From VBAS01 sp035318985 (GTDB lineage: Bacteria > Bacteroidota > Bacteroidia > Chitinophagales > Chitinophagaceae), in contig DATHDP010000061.1 in assembly GCA_035318985.1 (NCBI GenBank), positions 1 to 37,554 on the forward strand: 37,554 nucleotides of DNA. Direction: 5' to 3'. The notes under the pieces were generated by a model, which saw nothing but the letters and a program-made list of their open reading frames with translations, had not been told where the DNA came from and did not search any database. Of this stretch, positions 23,342-30,527 are shown piece by piece. Position numbers and translations under genes: made by a program. Positions within the stretch are counted from its first letter, which is position 1; each line of letters starts with the position of its first letter.

Positions 23342-23777
23342 GTACTCCAAAACTGAAATCCTTACCTACAACCACATCAAAAATTTCCATCCTGTTATTC
23401 ACAGCCTCTTCCAATATATCCTCAGAAGAAACAATACCCCGGAATGAATGGATCTCAAAAACGGGAAGATGACGAACGTGATGTTGACGCATCAATTGCA
23501 TGCATCTTTCTACTGTGTCATCTGTTGTAGCTGCGGGCAATCCTTTGTTCATTATATCACTAACTTTTGTTTTGGAAAGTTGCTTGTTAGTGACCATTAC
23601 CTTACTTGTAATGTCATGTTCCGTCAACAATCCAACATACTTATTATCGTCCATTACAATAAGATACTCTACATTTTCATGACACATACGACTAAGCGCT
23701 GTATCAGCAGAAGAACCGGGAGAAACTGTGTGGAAATGAAGTTCTTTTTTGGCGAGAATCGAAGTTATTTTTTCCAT
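23334..23777 (-). CDS. Tandem CBS-domain protein
   Basis: 147 aa from ATG 23777 (a GTG two codons upstream is possible). It consists of two CBS motifs: VEYLIVMDDNKYVGLLTEHD (~39-58) and VRHLPVFEIHSFRGIVSSED (~101-120). Paired CBS motifs form a Bateman module that binds adenosine nucleotides or S-adenosylmethionine and senses energy state. No effector domain is attached, so it would act by binding another protein or as a stand-alone sensor. The 3' end overlaps the DciA-like gene by 8 nt. Confidence 0.87.
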   Translation of the reverse strand: MEKITSILAKKELHFHTVSPGSSADTALSRMCHENVEYLIVMDDNKYVGLLTEHDITSKVMVTNKQLSKTKVSDIMNKGLPAATTDDTVERCMQLMRQHHVRHLPVFEIHSFRGIVSSEDILEEAVNNRMEIFDVVVGKDFSFGVLT

Positions 23778-23998
23778 ACTCACAGGTTTTAATAGGTTTA
23801 GTAATCGTTGTGACTACGAGTTTTGGTCCTTTCAAATTACGAATAAAATTTCGGGAAAAAGTCTGATAACCGTCATTGTGCAAAAAATATTCCAAACTAT
23901 TTTTTGCCATGGACTTTCCGTTAAAGCAAATGTCCATCTCCAAAATGAAAATAGAATGAAAAAGCTGTAATAAAATTGTAAATTCCATTTTGGCAATG

Positions 23999-25048
23999 CT
24001 ATTGCACTCTTACTCTTGGATCTACCACTCCATACAGAATGTCTGCAAGCATATTGATGATAATAAAGAATGTGGCTGAGATCAGAACGGAACCCATTAC
24101 CACGGGGAAATCTAATTTTTCAAGTGCGTCAACCGTCACTTTACCGATTCCCTTCCATCCAAAAATATATTCCACAAAAAATGCCCCAGCAAGTAATTCG
24201 GCAAACCAACCAGTTACCGCTGTTATAACAGGATTCAAAGCATTTCGCAGGGCATGTTTCCAGATCACTTGCATTTTACCTAGTCCCTTTGCGTAGGCAG
24301 TCCGGATATAATCCTGGTTCAGAACATCAAGCATAGCGCTACGGGTAAGTTGTGTGATGATGGCCAATGGACGAATGCCCAAAGTAAAAGCTGGTAAAAT
24401 AAGATTATGCAGTGTCCATTTTCTTTCGCCGGTTATCTCGTCCACATCAAACCAATTTCCGTTGATATGCAATCCTGTCCAATCTGATAATAAAAATCCA
24501 AAAATATAGGCAATGATGATCCCCATAAAAAAAGAAGGTGCCGATATGCCGACAATACTTGCAAAAACAGATGATGTATCCACCCATGAACCTTTTTTGA
24601 CTGCCGCAAGCACTCCTAATGGTATCCCAATTACAACGGCGATTAACATGGCGGCAAATGCAAGGATTAGGGTCCCGGGCAGCGCTTCCGTCAATACACT
24701 TCCTACTTCTTTTTTAGTTTGATATGATTTGCGGAGATATGGGATCTTTAAGCCGACTTTGTTTTCACCTCCAATAAAAAATCCTTTTAATTTCTTTTCT
24801 TTAATATCTTTTGAAGAATGAATTGAGATCGGAGAAACATCATTTACATAATAAAAAAATTGTTTCCATTTAGGTTGATCAAGGTATAGTTCTTTGCGAA
24901 TATTAGCTTGAGTTGCGGCATCTCCAGTCTGTCCCATTATGAGACGTGATGGATCGCCAAATCCCTGGAAGAGAAAAAAAACAAGTATAACAACACCCAC
25001 TAATACAAGCAGGCCATAGAGAAGTTTTTTGGTGATAAAGCTTAACAA
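23999..25048 (-). CDS. ABC transporter permease, DppB/OppB type
   Basis: 349 aa. The start is TTG (25048): an N-terminal span begins at once (LLYGLLVLVGVVILVFFLF, ~9-27), the next Met is too far in, and an in-frame stop lies upstream. About five more spans follow, with the permease EAA-type loop (YIRTAYAKGLGKMQVIWKHA, ~243-262) that contacts the ATPase. Family members import peptides or nickel. A periplasmic insert after the first span (~50-120) is longer than in E. coli DppB. The partner permease, ATPase and binding protein are not in the window, so it is an orphan here. Confidence 0.88.
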   Translation of the reverse strand: MLSFITKKLLYGLLVLVGVVILVFFLFQGFGDPSRLIMGQTGDAATQANIRKELYLDQPKWKQFFYYVNDVSPISIHSSKDIKEKKLKGFFIGGENKVGLKIPYLRKSYQTKKEVGSVLTEALPGTLILAFAAMLIAVVIGIPLGVLAAVKKGSWVDTSSVFASIVGISAPSFFMGIIIAYIFGFLLSDWTGLHINGNWFDVDEITGERKWTLHNLILPAFTLGIRPLAIITQLTRSAMLDVLNQDYIRTAYAKGLGKMQVIWKHALRNALNPVITAVTGWFAELLAGAFFVEYIFGWKGIGKVTVDALEKLDFPVVMGSVLISATFFIIINMLADILYGVVDPRVRVQ

Positions 25049-25087
25049 GATTTCTAATTTCTGATTTCTAAATTCTTATCTAAGCTA

Positions 25088-26284
25088 TTACTTTCTTAAT
25101 GTTTCTAATGCTTCATCAAAATTAGCATAGCTCCATTTGCCAGCTACAGTGCCTTGCTTTGTATAATATAAAGTTGGGTTAGACCTTGCTGCTGTACGAA
25201 TAGCCGTGAAATCGCAATTAAGTACAGTGATGTTTTGAAAACCCATTTGTGAATAGATCTTATTTGCAAGGTCACGATTCGATGTTACAAAATAAAAAGG
25301 TATTCCCTTTTTGTTTGCCTCTGCATAAACTGCAAGCAGCTCATCTTTCCATGCAGGGTTTGTCCCAGGTAAATCTGTATTGAATAATAACAAAGCATGG
25401 GGCTCTGCTAAAATGACTTCAGTTGAATCATTAATTGTAGTATTGCCCGATGAATCGACGCTGTTCGCACTGGTTAAAGAAAATCCTTTGATGGGTGGCT
25501 CATTATTCTTTCCTTTCCTGGCAACTTTATCGAAACGGTTAATGAATTTATAAAGTGAATCATTAAAGTCAGCCGGGAATCTGTCTGCAGTGAATTCAAC
25601 TTTCTGCCCCTGTTTTTCATAAACAAAAGTCATGACGATGCTATCGGGAACCGCATTAGCAGGCAACTTCATTTTCTCAGGTATACTGTTTCCTGTTTTG
25701 AATGGAAGACAATCAACAGGCGGTAAATATCTTAATGCATACCATTGCAACCCAAAACTGAAGATCGTAACTAAAAGCATTAAACCAGTATTTAATCCTG
25801 ATGAGAATAATGGCTTGATATGTCTTCTTGCAAAAAGTATAACAAGAATCAACACAGAGAGTAAAATGTCCTTATAAAATGAATATTCAGGAGTTATTTT
25901 TATACAATCACCAAAGCAGCCACAATTGGTAGGTCTTCCTGTTTTATAAGTATAGCCAGTCAGTATTGTAAAAAATATCATCAATAACAACAATAGCCAG
26001 CTGAATAATTTCATTCGCCAGCCTAAAAGCAAAGCTGCGCCGGCAATTATTTCAAAAGCATTCATTGTTATAGATAAAAACAATGTATGCCCGTTAAGGA
26101 AATGAAATAAATTCATCAGTGTGTCCTTCAGAAAAAAACTGCTAGTAGTAAGATCTGCAGTCCATACTTCGAAATACTCCTCCATTTTGTAAGCAGTTCC
26201 AAGCGGATCATTTGCTTTTATTAATCCGGAAAAAATAAAAAGCAACGCAACAAAAACCCTGATAATGTTAATAGCTATTTTCAT
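25088..26284 (-). CDS. DoxX/MauE-like membrane protein with extra domain (BT_3928 type)
   Basis: 398 aa. The N-terminal ~180 residues have about four to five spans in a DoxX/MauE-like arrangement (IRVFVALLFIFSGLIKANDP at the start; RPTNCGCFGDC near 117-127). The C-terminal ~150 residues look like a thioredoxin-like or redox-related domain (ALLLFNTDLPGTNPAW, VLNCDFTAIRTAARSNPTLY) without a visible CxxC. This architecture recalls the BT_3928 family of Bacteroidota, usually found beside DUF1599 and folP, exactly as here. Its role is unknown; a redox link is suggested by the DoxX half. Confidence 0.75.
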   Translation of the reverse strand: MKIAINIIRVFVALLFIFSGLIKANDPLGTAYKMEEYFEVWTADLTTSSFFLKDTLMNLFHFLNGHTLFLSITMNAFEIIAGAALLLGWRMKLFSWLLLLLMIFFTILTGYTYKTGRPTNCGCFGDCIKITPEYSFYKDILLSVLILVILFARRHIKPLFSSGLNTGLMLLVTIFSFGLQWYALRYLPPVDCLPFKTGNSIPEKMKLPANAVPDSIVMTFVYEKQGQKVEFTADRFPADFNDSLYKFINRFDKVARKGKNNEPPIKGFSLTSANSVDSSGNTTINDSTEVILAEPHALLLFNTDLPGTNPAWKDELLAVYAEANKKGIPFYFVTSNRDLANKIYSQMGFQNITVLNCDFTAIRTAARSNPTLYYTKQGTVAGKWSYANFDEALETLRK

Positions 26285-26286
26285 TT

Positions 26287-26325
26287 ACTGTTTTGAGTTT
26301 TTACTTTTAATTTTTTACTTTCTCT
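26287..26325. repeat. Degenerate A/T word before DUF1599 stop
   Basis: TTTTGAGTTTTTACTTTTAA (26291-) resembles one arm of the inverted pair at 18374-18450. It lies between the DoxX-like start and the DUF1599 stop. Confidence 0.4.
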
Positions 26326-26858
26326 TCACTCATCAATATCAAAGCAAACACAGCATAGTTCACAATATCGAGATAGTTGGCATCAATGCCCTCGCTGATA
26401 ATTGTTTTCCCTTCATTGATCAAAATTTGTCGAATGCGCTGAAGCTTCATCAAAATAAGATCAACAAAACTTTCCTGGCTCATGCTACGCCATGCTTCAC
26501 CATAATCGTGATTTTTATCCTGCATTAATCGTTTAGCAATACCAACTTTTTCATCAAACATTGGTGAGATTCTTTCTACCGGCATTTCTTCAGGATCACT
26601 TTCAGTCAGGTCCAATTGAAAAAGACCAATGACGGCATAATTAATGATCCCCTTGAGTTCTGCGGAAATATCATCAGCCACTTTTTGCTTCCCCGTTTCC
26701 TGGATCGTACGAATTCTTTGTGCTTTGATAAATATCTGGTCAACGATGGAGATCGTTCTCAGCACTCTCCATGCAGTTCCATAATCCATTGCTTTTCGTA
26801 AGAAAATTTCTTTACAGGAACGGATCACTTCATCGTATTGCTTGTCGGTTGTGGTCAT
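26307..26858 (-). CDS. DUF1599 protein, internally duplicated
   Basis: 183 aa made of two similar halves: KAMDYGTAWRVLRTISIVDQ (~22-41) and KNHDYGEAWRSMSQESFVDL (~118-137), each followed by QRIR and an acidic helix ending INYAV or VNYAV. The DYGxAW motif and the tandem arrangement are characteristic of DUF1599, a family named in databases for possible association with nucleotide modification; its activity is unproven. It sits between the DoxX-like gene (22 nt) and folP (divergent), a conserved Bacteroidota neighbourhood. Confidence 0.85.
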   Translation of the reverse strand: MTTTDKQYDEVIRSCKEIFLRKAMDYGTAWRVLRTISIVDQIFIKAQRIRTIQETGKQKVADDISAELKGIINYAVIGLFQLDLTESDPEEMPVERISPMFDEKVGIAKRLMQDKNHDYGEAWRSMSQESFVDLILMKLQRIRQILINEGKTIISEGIDANYLDIVNYAVFALILMSEEKVKN

Positions 26859-26867
26859 ATTCGTGAA

Positions 26868-26970
26868 TTGTCAATGGTGAATGGGGAATTGAGTTTCGAA
26901 AGACAATGGCATACTTTTAATAAAGTATAACTTCTTATGGGCCATTGACCACTCACCATTCACCTTCTCC
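26868..26970. repeat. Inverted GGTGAATGG word pair between DUF1599 and folP
   Basis: GTCAATGGTGAATGGGGA on the left (26876-) pairs approximately with CCATTGACCACTCACCATTC on the right (26942-). A long-range hairpin of about 90 nt is possible. It lies between divergent genes, outside both coding regions. Confidence 0.55.
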
Positions 26971-27006
26971 CTATCTTTATCGCCAAAAATAGCGAACAAA
27001 AATCGA

Positions 27007-27834
27007 ATGTTTACACTGAATTGCAAAGGAAGAATATTGGTAATCGACAAACCACTTGTGATGGGTATTATTAATGCCACACCCGATTCATTTTTTGGTG
27101 GTAGTCGGTTCAATGGCGTTAATGAAATTGTTGCAGAAGCAGAAAAAATGCTGAATGATGGCGCCCATATTTTAGATATTGGCGGACAAAGTACAAGACC
27201 CGGAAGCGAATTGATATCTGCAGATGAAGAAATAGAAAGGGTTATACCAGCAATAAAAGCAATTGCTAAAAAAAATCCCGAATCGTTTATTTCGATCGAC
27301 ACCTTTTACTCAAAGGTCGCAGCAGCAGCTGTTGATGCCGGCGCCTCGATCGTTAATGATATAAGTGCCGGGAGCATGGATAGTGAAATGATAGCAAAAG
27401 TAGCTGAATTGAAAGTGCCTTATATCCTTATGCACATGAAAGGCACACCACAGACCATGCAGCAAAACGCCACGTACGAAAATGTAACTCGTGAAGTGCT
27501 TGATTTTTTTATTTCAAAAAAAAATGAACTAAAAAACGCAGGCATTATTGATATCATCATCGATCCCGGTTTTGGATTTGCAAAAACGATCGATCAAAAT
27601 TTTGAGCTGCTGAAAAACCTTTCTGTCTTCAAAATGCTTGGCAAAGCAATCATGCTTGGCATTTCAAGAAAATCCACCGTTTATAAAACACTTAGTGTAA
27701 ATGCTGATGAAGCGCTTAATGGAACAACTGTTCTGAATACAATTGGTTTAATGAATGGCGCTTCCATTCTTAGAGTTCACGATGTAAATGAAGCCAGTGA
27801 AACAGTTAAATTATTCTCCGCTACTTATAAATAA
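27007..27834 (+). CDS. folP: Dihydropteroate synthase
   Basis: 275 aa. It joins p-aminobenzoate to dihydropterin pyrophosphate in folate synthesis and is the sulfonamide target. Pterin- and phosphate-binding motifs are intact: VMGIINATPDSFFGGSRF (~18-35), ILDIGGQSTRPGSE (~57-70), SIDTFYSKVA (~95-104), NDISAG (~117-122), IIDPGFGFAKT (~185-195) and the C-terminal SRKSTVYKTL. Length is normal. A TATCTTTA box (26972-26979, 7 of 8) may be its -7 element. A bidirectional terminator follows. Confidence 0.96.
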   Translation: MFTLNCKGRILVIDKPLVMGIINATPDSFFGGSRFNGVNEIVAEAEKMLNDGAHILDIGGQSTRPGSELISADEEIERVIPAIKAIAKKNPESFISIDTFYSKVAAAAVDAGASIVNDISAGSMDSEMIAKVAELKVPYILMHMKGTPQTMQQNATYENVTREVLDFFISKKNELKNAGIIDIIIDPGFGFAKTIDQNFELLKNLSVFKMLGKAIMLGISRKSTVYKTLSVNADEALNGTTVLNTIGLMNGASILRVHDVNEASETVKLFSATYK

Positions 27835-27867
27835 AAAACCTCTTTCCAATAATTGAAAAGAGGTTTT
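27835..27867. terminator. Bidirectional terminator between folP and FKBP gene
   Basis: AAAACCTCTTT (27835-27845) pairs with AAAGAGGTTTT (27857-27867) over an 11-nt loop. The A-run on the left and T-run on the right serve both converging genes. Confidence 0.8.
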
Positions 27868-27884
27868 ATTAAAATATCCTGCTA

Positions 27885-28841
27885 TTAATTTGTTTTTGGG
27901 AGATTTTTTGCGGCAAGAGAATCCATAACTCTTTTATCAGCATCCGCTTTTTCCTTTGTATCGCTTACGTTTAATATTTCTACATCAAAGACAAGCGTTG
28001 CAAATGGTCCAGCAGGTCCATCCTGTCCATAAGCAAGAGATCCGGGAACAAATAAAATGCCTTTGCCACCTTTATTAAATAATGGAATACCATCATGCCA
28101 TCCTTGTATAGCATTTCCTGGTCCTATTTGAAAAACATATACTCCTGCATCAAACTGCTGATTATTTATCAACCCTTTGCCAGCATATTTTACTGTTACA
28201 AATTTGCCTAAAGCTGCAGGCTGACCAGTACCTTTTTCTTTTATAAGAACATATGTACCCTGCGGAGCTCTTACAGGTGTTAATTTATTTGCAGAAAAAT
28301 AAGCTTGCATTTCCTTCTCTTCTTTACCTTTTTGTTTGGCTTGTGCTTCTTGTACTTCTTTATCCTGGCGAGGCTTATCTTTTGCCATTTCTGCTTCATA
28401 ATCCTTCCTGGCTACGCTATCAGTTCTGAATACCTCAAGTATTTTAATATATGTTTTGATCTGGTCGCCTTTTTTTGCAAATGGAATTTGTTGTTGCATT
28501 CCTTTTTTAAACAACGTATCAACACTTTGAGTGGTTACTACACTATCACCTTTTCTTAGCAATGTAAATAATTCAAATGGGCTATAAGATCCGGAGTCTT
28601 GCGGTGAAACACCAAAAAACTGGGGCATCTTTCCATGACTATCATACAAAACCGAATCATTGATCTTGTAGAGAACATTAAATTTTATCACATTATTAAA
28701 TTTAGCAGTAGAATCATTACTGCCACCGGGAAAGATCTTGTAAACTAACCCGCTTCTTGTTTTTTGGTAATCAGCACTACTGCATGACAGCATGACTATT
28801 GCCAGCACCGCAGAAACGATCAACGTAATTTTTGCTTTCAT
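27885..28841 (-). CDS. FKBP-type peptidyl-prolyl isomerase lipoprotein
   Basis: 318 aa. The N-terminus has a lipobox (MLSC, near C20), so it is likely an envelope lipoprotein. The C-terminal FKBP domain (~205-300) is clear: KFVTVKYAGKGLINNQQFDA, IQGWHDGIPLFNKGGKGILF, VPGSLAYGQDGP and ATLVFDVEIL. An N-terminal domain (~25-130) looks like a second, degenerate FKBP unit, separated by a charged helix (~140-180, Lys/Glu/Gln-rich). FKBP isomerases speed proline cis-trans changes during folding of exported proteins. It lies 17 nt downstream of the DHH gene's stop side, so the two probably form one transcript. Confidence 0.88.
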   Translation of the reverse strand: MKAKITLIVSAVLAIVMLSCSSADYQKTRSGLVYKIFPGGSNDSTAKFNNVIKFNVLYKINDSVLYDSHGKMPQFFGVSPQDSGSYSPFELFTLLRKGDSVVTTQSVDTLFKKGMQQQIPFAKKGDQIKTYIKILEVFRTDSVARKDYEAEMAKDKPRQDKEVQEAQAKQKGKEEKEMQAYFSANKLTPVRAPQGTYVLIKEKGTGQPAALGKFVTVKYAGKGLINNQQFDAGVYVFQIGPGNAIQGWHDGIPLFNKGGKGILFVPGSLAYGQDGPAGPFATLVFDVEILNVSDTKEKADADKRVMDSLAAKNLPKTN

Positions 28842-28851
28842 TGTTTTTTTG

Positions 28852-29859
28852 TTATTGAAGTAAATGTATATTCTCTTTCATAGCTATATGAAAATTTTTC
28901 ACTGTCTCATCAAGTGATAAAGAGCTTCTTCCTCCTGATGCATTATAATGTCCGCCGCCTTCAAAATATTTACGTGCAAAAGTATTGCAATCAAAATCTC
29001 CTTTGCTCCGGAAACTCCATTTTCGTTCTTCATCCCTGTCGATCACAATAGCAACAAGTTTAATTCCTCTTATACTTTGCGGATAATTTACGAGGCCTTC
29101 CGTGTCGCCGGTTTTCACCTGGAATCTTAACAGGTCAGATTTTGGAATAACCAGTAACACGGTGTTGTATTCATAAAAAACCTCCATCCTGTTTATCAAT
29201 ACATGACCAATGAACCGCATCCTGTTTTCTAAAAAATTATCAAAAAGATCATTGTGCACATGCATGTGTTCAAGACCACGTTGTTTCAGATCTGCAACAA
29301 GTTGATGCACCGCAGCAGTTGTTGATGAAAAACGAAATGATCCCGTATCTGCCACCACACCTGCATATATGCAATCGATCATTTCTTTCGTGAACTTATC
29401 ACTGTGACCAGAAGCATAAATAAAATCATAGATCATTTCACAGGTGCTTGATTTGCTTGTATCGCTTATCCCCCATTCAAATTCTTTTTCATCAGGTTGC
29501 TGATGATGATCGATCAAAATTTTTGGACAAGTAACCTGTTCTAATTTTGCTGCCAGGTTCTTTGTACGATGGAACGCATTAAAGTCAAGACAAAAAACCC
29601 ACTCAGCCTGGTCGAGGGCCTTTTCTGCTTTTTCTTTGAACAAGTCATAATCTATTACCTCTTTACTTCCCGGCATCCAGTTAAGCCAGCCGGCCCAATT
29701 GGTTGGTGAAATAATAGATATGCTATGACCAAACTGTTTTAGAAAATGTGAAAGAGCAAGTGATGCACCCATTGCATCAGCATCGGGTTTCTGATGGGGA
29801 ACAATTGCAATTCTTTTAGCCTGGGTTAATAATGGAAAAATATCCTCTATGGGTTTCAT
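28852..29859 (-). CDS. DHH/DHHA1 phosphoesterase, NrnA-like
   Basis: 335 aa from ATG 29859. A longer frame reaching 29958 is rejected because its first 33 residues are encoded by a TTTATGGTTTTTAGTTTG-type repeat. DHH motifs: PHQKPDADAMGASLALS (~20-36), CLDFNAF (~96-102), ILIDHHQQPDE (~120-130), GVVADTGSFRFSSTT (~183-197); the DHHA1 end has GGGHYNASGG (~308-317). NrnA-type enzymes degrade short oligoribonucleotides and pAp using Mn; the precise substrate here is inferred. The FKBP gene lies 10 nt downstream. Confidence 0.87.
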   Translation of the reverse strand: MKPIEDIFPLLTQAKRIAIVPHQKPDADAMGASLALSHFLKQFGHSISIISPTNWAGWLNWMPGSKEVIDYDLFKEKAEKALDQAEWVFCLDFNAFHRTKNLAAKLEQVTCPKILIDHHQQPDEKEFEWGISDTSKSSTCEMIYDFIYASGHSDKFTKEMIDCIYAGVVADTGSFRFSSTTAAVHQLVADLKQRGLEHMHVHNDLFDNFLENRMRFIGHVLINRMEVFYEYNTVLLVIPKSDLLRFQVKTGDTEGLVNYPQSIRGIKLVAIVIDRDEERKWSFRSKGDFDCNTFARKYFEGGGHYNASGGRSSLSLDETVKNFHIAMKENIHLLQ

Positions 29860-29876
29860 AAACGGCTGCGAAGATA

Positions 29877-29978
29877 AGAGTTTGTGGTTTATGGTTTTTA
29901 GTTTGTAGTTAGACTTGTTTTTCGATAAGGAAATCTTAACTATAACCATAAACGACAAACTTCAAACTCACAACTTTC
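29877..29978. repeat. Inverted TTTATGGTTTTTAGTTTG word pair between DHH gene and ndk
   Basis: The left words (GTTTGTGGTTTATGGTTTTT, 29879-) are approximately complementary to the right words (AACCATAAACGACAAACTTC, 29944-). The unit lies between divergent genes, and its left part had been read as a false N-terminal extension of the DHH protein. Confidence 0.55.
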
Positions 29979-29981
29979 CCT

Positions 29982-29989
29982 TACTTTTG
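29982..29989 (+). promoter_or_regulatory. -7 box TACTTTTG of ndk
   Basis: An exact TAnnTTTG match, 23 nt before the ATG. The -33 element is unclear. Confidence 0.5.
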
Positions 29990-30012
29990 CGGCGCAAAAA
30001 ACAAAGAATATT

Positions 30013-30429
30013 ATGAGTAATAGAACATTGACAATGATCAAACCTGACGCGATGAAAAGAGGTTATGCCGGTGGCATACTTGATATGATGATCAACGGCG
30101 GGTTTCGTGTTGTGGCATTAAAGCAATTGAGACTTACCCCTGAAAAAGCCGGTGAATTTTATGCAGTGCATAAAGAAAGACCTTTCTATGGCGAGCTGGT
30201 TGAGTTTATGAGCAGCGGCCCCATTATCGCTGCTATTTTAGAAAAAGAAAATGCAGTGGCTGATTTCCGTAAACTGATCGGCGCTACCAATCCGGCTAAT
30301 GCAGAAGAAGGAACCATTAGAAAAAAATATGCAACATCGGTTGGTGAAAATGCAGTGCATGGAAGCGATAGTGATGAAAATGCAAAAATTGAAGGTGATT
30401 TTTTCTTTTCGGCGCTTGAAAGATTTTGA
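30013..30429 (+). CDS. ndk: Nucleoside diphosphate kinase
   Basis: 138 aa. It transfers the gamma-phosphate of ATP to other nucleoside diphosphates through a phosphohistidine. The active-site motif NAVHGSDS carries H116, and TMIKPDAMKRGYAGGIL at the start and RPFYGELVEFMSSGP match the family. Length is standard. The gene stands alone, with its own -7 box and a strong terminator 18 nt after the stop. Confidence 0.97.
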   Translation: MSNRTLTMIKPDAMKRGYAGGILDMMINGGFRVVALKQLRLTPEKAGEFYAVHKERPFYGELVEFMSSGPIIAAILEKENAVADFRKLIGATNPANAEEGTIRKKYATSVGENAVHGSDSDENAKIEGDFFFSALERF

Positions 30430-30447
30430 TGGAGGTTAATATTTTAG

Positions 30448-30479
30448 AAAGCCGTCTTGTTTTGAACAAGACGGCTTTT
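30448..30479 (+). terminator. Terminator of ndk
   Basis: A 14-bp perfect stem, AAAGCCGTCTTGTT (30448-30461) with AACAAGACGGCTTT (30465-30478), a 3-nt loop and a short T-run. Confidence 0.85.
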
Positions 30480-30527
30480 GATTTTTGAAATGAAGGATTA
30501 TATTAGAGTACCCACAAAACTAAGTTT

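Noticed and set aside
29860..29958. 33-residue N-terminal extension of the DHH phosphoesterase
   Set aside because: It is encoded by a repeat word; DHH-family similarity begins just after ATG 29859.
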